Positions 43,601 through 51,267 of a stretch of 64,000 nucleotides of DNA are shown here, piece by piece (the first letter of the stretch is position 1; every line of letters starts with the position of its first letter). The position numbers and the translations under genes were made by a program. The notes under the pieces were generated by a model. That model ran no database searches. It was not told where the DNA came from and saw nothing but the letters and a program-made list of their open reading frames with translations. Source of the stretch: Sutcliffiella horikoshii DSM 8719 (lineage in GTDB: Bacteria; Bacillota; Bacilli; Bacillales; Bacillaceae_I); the NCBI GenBank assembly GCA_001648575.1, contig LQXN01000062.1:237534-301533 (forward strand), read 5' to 3'.

Positions 43601-44341
43601 ACTCGTAAAATATATGCCTGCAGGTTCAATTCCCCAATCCCCGAAGGATTCCATTATTCGATCGTTGTACTTCGAAAATGGAATTTCTTCCTCTTGATGT
43701 TTATCAATTTGGTTAATAATTAAATAGATCTTTTTTTCCTTGTCTTGGAGGTCCTTAATAAACTTTAAGTTCACCTCTGACTGGACATGATTATAATCCA
43801 TCACATAAAAGATTACGTCTGCCAAATGCAGAGCTGATTCTGTGGAAATGCGATGGGCATCGTCTGTGGAATCGACTCCTGGTGTGTCTAAAATGACCAT
43901 ATCAGCAGGAAGCTTCTCAAAAGGAAACGAATACTCAACCGCTTCTACCTGATCTCCGTTTTTACAGTATGCTTTAACATGGTCAAATGAAACAGGAGGC
44001 AGGATTTCAAGGGATTCCCCTTCAAAGAAATGAACATGCGCAAGTTCTTCCCCGTTTCTGATTTGGACGACATTCGCCGAAGTAGGTATCGGACTCGCAG
44101 GCAAAATGGCCTCTTCCAATATTTCATTAATAAAAGAGGACTTGCCGGCAGAAAAATGTCCGCAAAATGCAATACTTAATTCTTCCGTAGTATGTTTATG
44201 TAAGAGCTCTGCCACTTTCCTGGCATTTTTATTGTCTCCGTGATTGTGTAATTGTTCTAAAATCATGTGCAATTTTGTGTGCAGTAGACCACCCTGCTGT
44301 TCTTGCTGTTGAAGTTGTTGTTTTGGTTTGTTCGATCCCAT
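40655..44341 (-). CDS. dynA: Dynamin-like GTPase DynA (double dynamin)
   Basis: 1228-residue bacterial dynamin made of two fused dynamin units, as B. subtilis DynA (YpbR). It tethers and fuses membranes and protects them against phage and antibiotic stress. Unit one: GHFSAGKSSFIN (near residue 60), LDTPGVDSTDDAHR and NQIDKH. Unit two: GAFSAGKSSLANALFG (near residue 640), VDTPGADSINARHTD and LVNAADLAN. Helical stalks follow each GTPase. ATG with AAGGGGAC upstream. A Gln-rich start (QQLQQQEQQ) is notable. First gene of a likely dynA-nucleotidyltransferase-ypbS set. Confidence 0.95.
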   Translation of the reverse strand: MGSNKPKQQLQQQEQQGGLLHTKLHMILEQLHNHGDNKNARKVAELLHKHTTEELSIAFCGHFSAGKSSFINEILEEAILPASPIPTSANVVQIRNGEELAHVHFFEGESLEILPPVSFDHVKAYCKNGDQVEAVEYSFPFEKLPADMVILDTPGVDSTDDAHRISTESALHLADVIFYVMDYNHVQSEVNLKFIKDLQDKEKKIYLIINQIDKHQEEEIPFSKYNDRIMESFGDWGIEPAGIYFTSLKDPNHPLNDLAIVKETIQIIRHDKLEILPKTIERALLQVMDEHKEWQLEQRAGEIEGHEQTIQSIKHLPKDVPGTLNEKNAKLTSIQSETAEIKEDFIDQTKRILENANITPFEMRELAERYLESQQKGFKVGMLFSGKKTLEEREQRSTAFRNDLSDRVKTQVEKFIHEHIISFLKAHDLYSPATFDKIQELNVPITEEFVSSHVKPGAGYTGNAVLHYTKDLSQSIKIGYQKQVQKFMEAFFGKLEEQMLENTKELKVEVEILKAVHHAQEAITQLHMKLEQEYDELNSILVITSTTYSEEDKADALLTHYLNRPFKRIRGDELPASTTKSKNDNQKQEAEQDPMKLSDPQTLLKGLRETSGFLKGIQGFQTIVDDLKKREGKIKNQTFTVALFGAFSAGKSSLANALFGEKVLPVSPNPTTASINKISPVTKENPHGTVNVQMKTTEHLYQDVKQALQIFDMDLTSLEDAVPTIQRMISKNEHLELEANRKTHFHFLKAFLTGWEEMKTKLGMLQQVTLNEFEAYVAQEEKSCFVEWIEVFYDCPFTRQGLTLVDTPGADSINARHTDVSFDYIKNADAILFVTYYQHAFSKADREFLIQLGRVKDAFAMDKMFFLVNAADLANNEDELELVCEYVEEQLTSYGIRQPRLYPISSLLALKEKENRPFEHPFLKSSLMNGFEKAFSDFIQSDLVEMSLHAAQSDLNRAIALFEHFVQQAKLGSEEKEKLQLLHANNKRKLEDHVQGYATESFYTLLAQEINELIYYIKQRTLLRFSDFFKESFNPAVIREDGRNLKAQLVSCLHELVTDVFHNLSQEVRATTVRTENFIRKCLDSWQQELETEARKIEAPLSLRVLETGDFTPYKASSMFPAVSSKLEKQTIGFYRNPKAFFEKNEKLKMADFLEEQLSPLMDTYLRESEQTLLSHYNKELEISLEEVKEYILRQLQDYFDGMQSALEQEQDIPQLERVLEHIQQNRK

Positions 44342-44491
44342 TTCTTATGTCCCCTTAGTTGTGTATATCATTTCTCCGATTCTTAAGTCTATTTTACTTG
44401 AAGTTGCAGTATTTTCCCACTTTTGCCGCCTTATTTATTAATATTTTCGTAGCGTAATCTTGTGCATGCTTCTGATTAAGGACAAATATAA

Positions 44492-44517
44492 GAAAACCGG
44501 GCAAAAACCGCCCGGTC
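44492..44517 (-). terminator. Second terminator downstream of the Fur-peptide gene
   Basis: Minus strand: ACCGGGC-ggttttt-GCCCGGT followed by TTTTCTT. Lies on the far side of repeat E from the first terminator. Confidence 0.75.
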
Positions 44518-44544
44518 CTTTAAAACTTCATGGTTAGTTATAAG

Positions 44545-44655
44545 CCGCTGTTACATTCCGCAAATGGCTCGCTTTCCGCGGGGCGACAATTTGAGGAGGC
44601 TTACGGACCGCCCTTCGGATAAGCGAAGCGCCAGAACGGAAATCAACAGATTTTT
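44545..44655 (+). repeat. Degenerate copy E of the repeat family
   Basis: Only the right half matches the family: GAGGAGGCTTACGGACCGCC, AAGCGAAGCGCC, GAACGGAAATCAACAG. The left half (GTTACATTCCGCAAATGGCTCGC...CCGCGGGGCG) is unrelated to the other copies and may come from a second repeat type. Neither GACAAA terminal repeat is present. Confidence 0.65.
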
Positions 44656-44673
44656 ATACTTTCTTATCTTTTT

Positions 44674-44712
44674 AAAAAACGGGCCTTCCACAAATACAAA
44701 TGCAGAAGGCCC
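44674..44712 (-). terminator. Terminator of the Fur-peptide gene
   Basis: Minus strand: GGGCCTTC-loop-GAAGGCCC followed by GTTTTTT. Confidence 0.85.
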
Positions 44713-44721
44713 TGTTATGGT

Positions 44722-44817
44722 TTATTTAATTGGTTTTGGCTCGCATGTTTGTTGTAAAACCACTTTCATTAATACGGAATAAGCTACCACAGTAGTACCG
44801 ATCAGCAATAATGTCAT
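44722..44817 (-). CDS. 31-residue membrane peptide under a Fur box
   Basis: ATG at 44817 with GAGAGGAGC eight to ten nt upstream. The product reads MTLLLIGTTVVAYSVLMKVV then LQQTCEPKPIK: one membrane segment and a short Cys/Lys/Pro-containing tail. A sigma-A promoter (TTGTCA-17-TATGAT) and a perfect 7-1-7 Fur box lie 26-72 nt upstream, and a terminator lies just after the stop. This makes a complete iron-regulated small transcription unit. It may be related in role to small Fur-regulated Bacillus proteins, but I do not recognise the sequence. Confidence 0.75.
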   Translation of the reverse strand: MTLLLIGTTVVAYSVLMKVVLQQTCEPKPIK

Positions 44818-44842
44818 GTTGGCATGCTCCTCTCGTTGATAG

Positions 44843-44857
44843 TGATAATTATTATCA
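44843..44857. promoter_or_regulatory. Perfect 7-1-7 Fur box
   Basis: TGATAATTATTATCA, an exact inverted repeat matching the Bacillus Fur core consensus TGATAATNATTATCA. It lies just downstream of the -10 of the 31-residue peptide promoter, a position that blocks initiation. Confidence 0.9.
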
Positions 44858-44859
44858 TA

Positions 44860-44888
44860 ATCATATCAGCTTTTAGCCTAATTGACAA
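44860..44888 (-). promoter_or_regulatory. Sigma-A promoter of the Fur-peptide gene
   Basis: Minus strand: TTGTCA (44888-44883), 17-nt spacer, TATGAT (44865-44860). It begins just after the ypbQ stop. Confidence 0.8.
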
Positions 44889-44894
44889 TGACTT

Positions 44895-45464
44895 TCATTC
44901 CGATTCTTTCTGAAATGTTGGAGAAAACCTGTTCCTTTCTCCCATATAGGAGGCATAATTTGCCGTCATATCCGCTAATGCCCTTTCCTCGAGTGGAATT
45001 CGTACACTCAGCATCCATGCATTTAAAATGGTAAACAATACAGCTGTGTAGAAAGCATGGAACATTAATGGAATCAGCAGGAATTCTAGCACTACAATTG
45101 TATAGTTGGGATGACGAAGAAATTTGTAAGGGCCTGCTTTTACAATTGAAGCATCAGGCAGTATCAAAACCTTGGTATTCCAGTATCTACCCAACGACTG
45201 AATGGCCCACAGCCTTAGAGATTGTGTCACGATAAATAGTGTGAGTATTACCGGCCAGAAAGGACTAAGCGTTCGTTCCAGCAGTATGACTTCCAAAAGA
45301 AAACATGTTAAAAAAACTACATGCAAACTGACCATGTATTTGTAATGCCCTTTTCCATATTCCTTCGCACCTTTCGCCAATATCCACTGTTCATTTCTTT
45401 TGGCAATTCCAAGTTCGACTACTCTTTGAGTAACGATAAATGCATAAAATAATGCGAATATCAA
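44895..45464 (-). CDS. ypbQ: YpbQ/BpsB-like isoprenylcysteine-methyltransferase-family protein
   Basis: About 189-residue membrane methyltransferase of the ICMT type. Several hydrophobic helices and the C-terminal signature GPYKFLRHPNYTIVVLEFLL with LEERALADM bind SAM. In B. subtilis the BpsB (YpbQ) enzyme methylates alkylpyrones made by BpsA. TTG at 45464 (MIFALFYAFIVTQR) after GGGGGTGAGG gives the expected N terminus; an ATG at 45479 overlaps the bpsA stop. Downstream partner of bpsA. Confidence 0.88.
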   Translation of the reverse strand: MIFALFYAFIVTQRVVELGIAKRNEQWILAKGAKEYGKGHYKYMVSLHVVFLTCFLLEVILLERTLSPFWPVILTLFIVTQSLRLWAIQSLGRYWNTKVLILPDASIVKAGPYKFLRHPNYTIVVLEFLLIPLMFHAFYTAVLFTILNAWMLSVRIPLEERALADMTANYASYMGERNRFSPTFQKESE

Positions 45465-45469
45465 TTTCC

Positions 45470-46549
45470 TCACCCCCATTCCAATAAAAGCATTTCTGAA
45501 CTAAAGCCCGGCCCAAGTGCAGCAACAATGCCCTTATCGCCTTTTTTCGGCTTTGTTTCCATAACTCCCTTCAGGACATACAGAACGGTGGCGGAAGACA
45601 TATTCCCATATTCCTTGAGCACCTGAATGGAAGTTTTTAATTTATCCGCCTTTATCCCTAAACAATCCTTGTAGGCATCCAAAACTTTTTTCCCGCCTGG
45701 ATGCAAGATAAAATGATCAAGATCCTCCAGTTCAACTAGATGATGATCCAGGAAACGGCTGACATTAGGTGCAAGCCAGTTTGTGATGATGACAGGGATG
45801 TCCCTGGAAAATACGACATATAACCCTTCATTTTTAACCTGCCAACCCATCACATCTTCTGAATTTTCCATTAGTGTGGATTGGCTACCTAATACTTTTG
45901 GATAAGTTGCATCATTTTCTAGGTTAACCTCGTCCCCCGCCATAAGTACACAAGCAATCCCATCCGCAAAAAGAGAGGTTCCCACCAGGTTGCTTTTTGA
46001 TCTGTCATTTTTTTGGAAAGTGAGGCTGCAAAGTTCCACACTTAATACCAATACCTTAGCCTTTGGAAATGCTAAACAGTACTCATACGCTCTGGAAAGT
46101 CCTGCCGCTCCCCCTGCACAACCAAGACCCCAAATTGGAATCCTTTTTGTATATGGGGAAAATGGCAGGACATTCATAATACGGGCCTCTATACTTGGGG
46201 TGGACATCCCTGTTGTCGAGATGTAAAAAATTGCTTCCACCTCGTTATATGGTACTGGCTGAGGTAGTGTCGCTGAATTATGCAGACAGGCATTGATCGC
46301 TTCAACTCCATAAGCAACCGCCTCTTTTATGTAAATATCATTCTTCTCTTCAAGTGTATGGGGATCCTTGAACCATTCCACATCTCTTGTGAAATGACGT
46401 TTTTCAATTTGGCCATTCTGAAAGATTGTAAGGAGACGGTTGATATCTTTAAAAGAATCTTCAAATAACTCTTTAGCAAATTCCACAACCGTATCTTGTT
46501 GGATGGGATATTTTGGAATGGAGGTTCCAACAGACAGTATTTTTGGCAT
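45470..46549 (-). CDS. bpsA: Type III polyketide synthase (alkylpyrone synthase)
   Basis: 359-residue chalcone-synthase-fold enzyme making long-chain alkylpyrones from fatty acyl-CoA and malonyl-CoA. Catalytic Cys144 in WGLGCAGGAAGLSRA; the His is in FILHPGGKKVLDA and the Asn in YGNMSSATVLYVL. ATG with TGAGGTGC upstream. Known in B. subtilis as bcsA/bpsA, next to ypbQ, with which it forms a two-gene unit. Product probably a lipid-soluble pyrone of the membrane. Confidence 0.94.
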   Translation of the reverse strand: MPKILSVGTSIPKYPIQQDTVVEFAKELFEDSFKDINRLLTIFQNGQIEKRHFTRDVEWFKDPHTLEEKNDIYIKEAVAYGVEAINACLHNSATLPQPVPYNEVEAIFYISTTGMSTPSIEARIMNVLPFSPYTKRIPIWGLGCAGGAAGLSRAYEYCLAFPKAKVLVLSVELCSLTFQKNDRSKSNLVGTSLFADGIACVLMAGDEVNLENDATYPKVLGSQSTLMENSEDVMGWQVKNEGLYVVFSRDIPVIITNWLAPNVSRFLDHHLVELEDLDHFILHPGGKKVLDAYKDCLGIKADKLKTSIQVLKEYGNMSSATVLYVLKGVMETKPKKGDKGIVAALGPGFSSEMLLLEWG

Positions 46550-46652
46550 AACTCGTGCACCTCATCATTTTTGGTACAGTTAATTTTTCCAAATTTTATA
46601 TAATTATACAATGAGCAGGAGAATTGGTGGATGAGGTTAATTAATAGGAAAA

Positions 46653-46683
46653 TAAAAAACCTTCCCAATAGAGACGGGAAGGT
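46653..46683 (-). terminator. Terminator of the GNAT gene
   Basis: Minus strand: ACCTTCCC-gtctctatt-GGGAAGGT followed by TTTTTTA. Confidence 0.88.
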
Positions 46684-46767
46684 ACAATACGTTTTAAAGG
46701 AGTTGTTGTGTTGTGCACTTTTATTATAACGAAAACAGTTTCTATTATCACTATTAATTATTGGAAA

Positions 46768-47301
46768 TCATTTTTTGTAGAACTTGGCCATCCAGAGCTC
46801 ATCTACATATTCCCCGTTTATGAAAGCTTGTTCCTTCTGATTACCCTCTTCATGAAACCCATATTTCTTATATAGTTGGTAAGCGATTTGGTTAGATGAA
46901 AAAACGGTCAAGGAGAGTTTTCTAATATGTTGTTCGCACCACATATCGGTATAATCCATGATTTTCTTTCCAATCCCAAGCCCTTGTGCTTCTTCGGCCA
47001 ACCATGTCCGAAAAAGTCCCGTATGACGCTTCATTTGTATTTCACCTCTGATGACACGTGCAATTCCTACAACTTTACCATTGCGCTCCACACCAATATA
47101 CATATTTTCTTTTGCTTTCATATCACGGATAAACAGCTTTTCTTCTTCCGGAGTCCGCGGTATATCCTTTTGGATGTATTGACCCGCGGCAATAATACTT
47201 TCCACAGCCGTTACAATATCTTCAGCATCCGGCTCTTCCACTGGACGTAAAATTACAGTCGATTCATCCTTCGCTGTAAATTCAAACCTTAAATCTGACA
47301 T
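46768..47301 (-). CDS. GNAT family N-acetyltransferase
   Basis: 177-residue acetyltransferase. The acetyl-CoA loop is LAEEAQGLGIGKKIMDYTDMW (about 90-110), preceded by VVGIARVIRG and followed by LTVFSSNQIAYQLYKKYGFHEEG. ATG with TAGGAGGATC upstream. The target amine is unknown; proximity to bpsA and ypwA does not inform it. Confidence 0.9.
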   Translation of the reverse strand: MSDLRFEFTAKDESTVILRPVEEPDAEDIVTAVESIIAAGQYIQKDIPRTPEEEKLFIRDMKAKENMYIGVERNGKVVGIARVIRGEIQMKRHTGLFRTWLAEEAQGLGIGKKIMDYTDMWCEQHIRKLSLTVFSSNQIAYQLYKKYGFHEEGNQKEQAFINGEYVDELWMAKFYKK

Positions 47302-47433
47302 GATGATCCTCCTATAAACTCATTAAGTACTAAATCCTACTTCATTTGTCCTTATTGTTCAACAAAAAAACATATATCAACCAAGGAAACGATGATATTT
47401 ATAGGTGTTGGCATTTTTCTTCAAGATAATAAC

Positions 47434-47463
47434 AAAGTGACCAGGGAAGATCCCTGGCCACTT
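47434..47463 (-). terminator. Terminator of ypwA
   Basis: AAAGTGaCCAGGGa...tCCCTGGcCACTTT, a long stem immediately after the stop. The minus-strand tail is TTTGTTATT. Confidence 0.85.
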
Positions 47464-47466
47464 TCA

Positions 47467-48993
47467 TCATACAGATTCTGTTAACTGATAGATTTTATTA
47501 TATTTACCTTCTAAATAGGAGATTAAGTGATCCGCATTCAATTCCTCACCAGTCACATCTTTAAGGATTTGCAATGGCTTCTTCAACTTACCATGCTGGT
47601 GCACTTTTTCGGTCATCCATTGTTTCACAGGCTCAAGGTTTCCTTTTTTGAGTAGTTCATCGTAGTTTGGAAGATCCTTTTGCATAGCTTGTTTGAACTG
47701 TGCAGCATACATATATCCAAGTGCATATGAAGGGAAATACCCAAAGGATCCACCAGACCAGTGAACATCCTGCAAGACACCTTGTGCATCATTTGGCGGT
47801 GTAATGCCAAGATAGCTCTGATATTTTTCATTCCAGGCTGAAGGAAGGTCCTTGACTTCAATTTCATCATTAAAGAGTGCTTTCTCCAATTCATAACGTA
47901 TCATGATATGCAAAGGATATGTCAGTTCATCCGCTTCGATTCTGATCAAGGACGGTTTGGATTCGTTGATAGCCAAGTAGAAGTCATCCAAGTCGAGTTG
48001 ATCAAACTTCCCTCCTGCGTATTTTTGAAGGCTAGGATAGTGACGTTTCCAAAAATCTTCATGACGTCCAACAAAGTTTTCATAAAATAGGGATTGCGAT
48101 TCATGTATTCCCATAGATGTCCCAGAACACAAACCGGTTCCCTGAAGGTCTTTAGAAATATTCTGTTCATAAAGTGCATGACCGCACTCATGTATCGTTC
48201 CAAAAACGGCGGTACGGAAATCTTCTTCGTCATATTTAGTGGTCACCCGGACATCACCAGGATTCAAGCCAATTGCAAAAGGATGTACAGTTTCATCAAG
48301 TCTGCCAGAATCGAAATCATAAGCCAATTCTTTTAGGATCTCCATGCTGAATTCACGCTGTTTATCTTTAGGAAAATGAACTAAAAGTTCTTTTGCCCTT
48401 GGCTGTACCGTAGATTGTGCAATATCCTGTACAAGCGGAACAATTCGTTCTTTTAGCTTAGCGAACACCTCATCCAATTTTTCCACTGTGATCCCTGGTT
48501 CGTACATATCCAAAAGTGTATTATACTTATTTCCATTGTAACCCCAGTAGTCAACGAATTTTTTATTATACTCCACAAGCTTTTCCAAATAAGGTTGTAG
48601 TATCGAGAAATCTGATTTTTCTTTTGCTTCTTCCCAAACAGACTCTCCCTGTGTTGAAAGAACAATATAGTCCTGGTATTCTTTTGCCGGTATTTTTTTG
48701 TTCCGTTCGTAATTCTTTTTGCTCTCTAAAAGTGATGCCTTAGTTATTTCATCAAGTTGCTCTTTATTTTCATCACTTAATAGTTGTGTCAAGAAACTGG
48801 CCATCTCTTCAGAAGTTGACATCTTGAAAACCTCCGAAGATAAAACGCCTATAACATCTGACCTGCGTTCCACTCCTTTTTTGGGTGCTCCCGTTCTGAG
48901 ATCCCAAAATACGAGCGAGAGTGCCTCATTATAGCTGTCCATTTTATTGATAAAGTTTAAGTAATCTTCTTTTACCGTACTGATTTCTACCAT
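47467..48993 (-). CDS. ypwA: M32 family thermostable carboxypeptidase
   Basis: 508-residue zinc carboxypeptidase of the Taq type, releasing C-terminal amino acids from peptides in the cytoplasm. The zinc motif is GTIHECGHALYEQ (near residue 262), with the downstream Glu region GIHESQSLFYENFVGR; KYDEEDFRTAVFG and SFGYFPSYALGYMYAAQ are M32 hallmarks. ATG at 48993 with GGGGGAG seven nt upstream. Same place as B. subtilis ypwA. Confidence 0.95.
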   Translation of the reverse strand: MVEISTVKEDYLNFINKMDSYNEALSLVFWDLRTGAPKKGVERRSDVIGVLSSEVFKMSTSEEMASFLTQLLSDENKEQLDEITKASLLESKKNYERNKKIPAKEYQDYIVLSTQGESVWEEAKEKSDFSILQPYLEKLVEYNKKFVDYWGYNGNKYNTLLDMYEPGITVEKLDEVFAKLKERIVPLVQDIAQSTVQPRAKELLVHFPKDKQREFSMEILKELAYDFDSGRLDETVHPFAIGLNPGDVRVTTKYDEEDFRTAVFGTIHECGHALYEQNISKDLQGTGLCSGTSMGIHESQSLFYENFVGRHEDFWKRHYPSLQKYAGGKFDQLDLDDFYLAINESKPSLIRIEADELTYPLHIMIRYELEKALFNDEIEVKDLPSAWNEKYQSYLGITPPNDAQGVLQDVHWSGGSFGYFPSYALGYMYAAQFKQAMQKDLPNYDELLKKGNLEPVKQWMTEKVHQHGKLKKPLQILKDVTGEELNADHLISYLEGKYNKIYQLTESV

Positions 48994-49146
48994 CACGCAT
49001 CTCCCCCATTTTTCGATTGAGCTTATAGTAAACGCTGCTGAATAATATCAGATTCAATTGCTGCCTATCTTCTAAGGTCTAATTTATACTACTGTTAAGA
49101 ATACACAATTTTCACACTAGTTGGCAATAGTTTTTAGTGCCCATGC

Positions 49147-49178
49147 AAAAAAGCACCGATTTTCAGGTCGGTGCTTTT
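49147..49178 (-). terminator. Terminator of ypvA
   Basis: Minus strand: AAGCACCGA-cctgaaaa-TCGGTGCTT followed by TTTTG. Confidence 0.92.
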
Positions 49179-49189
49179 GATGTTGAAGG

Positions 49190-51109
49190 TTATTGTGTCA
49201 CAGGGCTGGTAGGAAGTACTCCTTCCAGTTTCTCTCTGACATCTTGATGTAATCCTGAAGGGAGATATACGGTGATTTCCCCTTTATCATCAGTAGTACG
49301 AATGAGTCGGCCCATGCCTTGACGCAGACGAAGTAGCATATAAGGAACATCCAATTGCATGTACGGATCATCCAGCCCTTTTCGCTTCGCAGCAAATACT
49401 GGATCATTCGGCGGAAATGGCAGTGACCAAATCACTACATTGGATAATGAAGGACCAGGGATATCCAAACCTTCCCACAGATGGAAAGCGCATAGCACGG
49501 CTGTTTCATCATTCTGAAACTCAGAAACAAGTACACTGATTTCTTTTTCCCCTTCATAAAGGAATGGAAAGTCCCTGTTGTTCTCATTTTGCAATTTGAA
49601 TCTTTCTAGTTCCTGTTTTGATGAGAAAAGGACAAGGGTCCTGCCGCCATTCCTAGCTATTGAATCCAACGTGCTGTTGAATTTCACTTGAAAATCATCT
49701 TCCACTGTTAAAGAAAGATTCATATTTTCCTCATAGTCAAATGGCGAATTGATGGAAAAAGATAAGTATTCTTCTATTCCTAAAGAAGTTGCCAAGTAAC
49801 CGAAGTTTTCATTATCAGATAAGGTTGCCGAGGAAAAGATAAAAGGAATTCGTTTGGAAAAGACATTTTCCTTTAGAACTTCTTCTACGGTTTTAGGCAT
49901 GACGACAAGTGTTAAGTCTTTATTTGCATGCTCAGCCCATGCTATCACATCTTCTTTCGATAAGAGCAACTTTAATAAGAATTCGATTGAATCCAAATAC
50001 TCCTCCACGATGTGCAGCTGATAATGATCAACTGTATGGAGCTCTCCCTCAAAAACAAGTTGATTCCCTATTTCTTCTATTTTAGACAGCAAGTCGTTAG
50101 CGCTACTAATGAGTCGGGTTTCCATTTTTATGTCTTTTCGGTCAGACCCTTCAATACTTGTCAGGTTATCTTCCAGTATTTCAAAGAAAAGGTCATTTGC
50201 CTGAAGGGAATCCTCTACAAGTAAGGCAAACCCCTCCCGTAAATCGTTCCCTAACAGGCGAGTAAGGATTTCTTCAACTTGTTGATTTTTAATTTTATAT
50301 GTTAACGCTTTTTGAGCCGCAAACTCTAATAAATGTCCTTCATCAAAAACCACACTTGAAGCATCTGGTAAAAGAGGAAGTTGTCCTTCCCGTTTGCGTT
50401 TTTCATACGTCCATACATGCTCCATGTAAAAGTCATGAGAGCAGATGATCAAATCCGTTGATTTACGATAATGATCACGGGAAAGAGTTTGTCCACAACG
50501 ATGCCGTTTTTCACAGCTGAAACAGTCCTGGAAGCTATCCCAGGCAATCAAATCCCATTCCCCGTCATTTAGGTTTGCATAATCTTTCCGATCACCATAG
50601 GCATGAAATGATTGCATTGCCGCAGGTTTATTCACAAATTTAGGCAGAGCGTCGTAAACTTCATCTATGTTGTCATTATCATATTTTTCTACAGCATAAT
50701 CCAATTTGTTTAAACATAAATATTGGTCAGGGGACTTAGCAAGACGAACATCCATTGTGATGTCCAGCACCTTTGATAATTTTGATATGTCCCCTTCTTT
50801 TTTGACAAGTTGCTCAATAAGCGATTCATCTGCACAGGTAATAATTGCAGGCTTCCCCATATACCTTGCGTAACAGATTGCGTATAAAAGGTACACCATC
50901 GTCTTTCCTGTTCCAACTCCAGCTTCAGAAAATATTACCTTTTTCTCTTTAAAAGCCCTCTCTAGTTGAAACGCCATAAATATCTGTTCATCACGTAATT
51001 CAAAGCCAGCATCGGGTAGGATGTCGTAAAATACATCCCCAATCCATTCGTTCAGGCGATCAAAAAAAGAATCCCCTTTGTTCATTGTAAATGGCAGACG
51101 ATTATTCAT
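49190..51109 (-). CDS. ypvA: DinG-like superfamily 2 helicase YpvA
   Basis: 639-residue XPD/DinG-type ATP-dependent helicase. Walker A SEAGVGTGKTMVYLL near residue 61, DEAH-box variant VVFDEGHLLEF, and a cysteine set (CLNKL...CFSCEKRHRCGQ) of the iron-sulfur cluster type. C-terminal motifs are FIFSSATLSDNENFG and LRLRQGMGRLIRT. ATG at 51109 with GGAGGT eight nt upstream; a start 12 codons earlier lies before that site. Probably acts in DNA repair or R-loop removal, by family. Confidence 0.9.
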   Translation of the reverse strand: MNNRLPFTMNKGDSFFDRLNEWIGDVFYDILPDAGFELRDEQIFMAFQLERAFKEKKVIFSEAGVGTGKTMVYLLYAICYARYMGKPAIITCADESLIEQLVKKEGDISKLSKVLDITMDVRLAKSPDQYLCLNKLDYAVEKYDNDNIDEVYDALPKFVNKPAAMQSFHAYGDRKDYANLNDGEWDLIAWDSFQDCFSCEKRHRCGQTLSRDHYRKSTDLIICSHDFYMEHVWTYEKRKREGQLPLLPDASSVVFDEGHLLEFAAQKALTYKIKNQQVEEILTRLLGNDLREGFALLVEDSLQANDLFFEILEDNLTSIEGSDRKDIKMETRLISSANDLLSKIEEIGNQLVFEGELHTVDHYQLHIVEEYLDSIEFLLKLLLSKEDVIAWAEHANKDLTLVVMPKTVEEVLKENVFSKRIPFIFSSATLSDNENFGYLATSLGIEEYLSFSINSPFDYEENMNLSLTVEDDFQVKFNSTLDSIARNGGRTLVLFSSKQELERFKLQNENNRDFPFLYEGEKEISVLVSEFQNDETAVLCAFHLWEGLDIPGPSLSNVVIWSLPFPPNDPVFAAKRKGLDDPYMQLDVPYMLLRLRQGMGRLIRTTDDKGEITVYLPSGLHQDVREKLEGVLPTSPVTQ

Positions 51110-51230
51110 TTTTTGTACCTCCGAGAAAAGTTTGCATCTCACCATTATTGAATATTTTTAGAGCATTTGTCAAGTAAGTAAGAAGAAACACTTTTTAGAT
51201 GAAAAAGTTTAAATATTACATTGAATGTGC

Positions 51231-51262
51231 AAAGCCCAGAATCCCGTCTGAGATTCTGGGCA
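51231..51262 (-). terminator. Terminator of the lysyl-tRNA synthetase paralogue
   Basis: GCCCAGAATC...GATTCTGGGC, perfect 10-bp stem a few nt after the stop, with a short TTTGC tail on the minus strand. Confidence 0.85.
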
Positions 51263-51267
51263 TTAAT

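Noticed and set aside
46700..46860. Plus-strand frame after AAAGGAGTTG
   Set aside because: Runs antisense into the GNAT gene; no terminator or family supports it.
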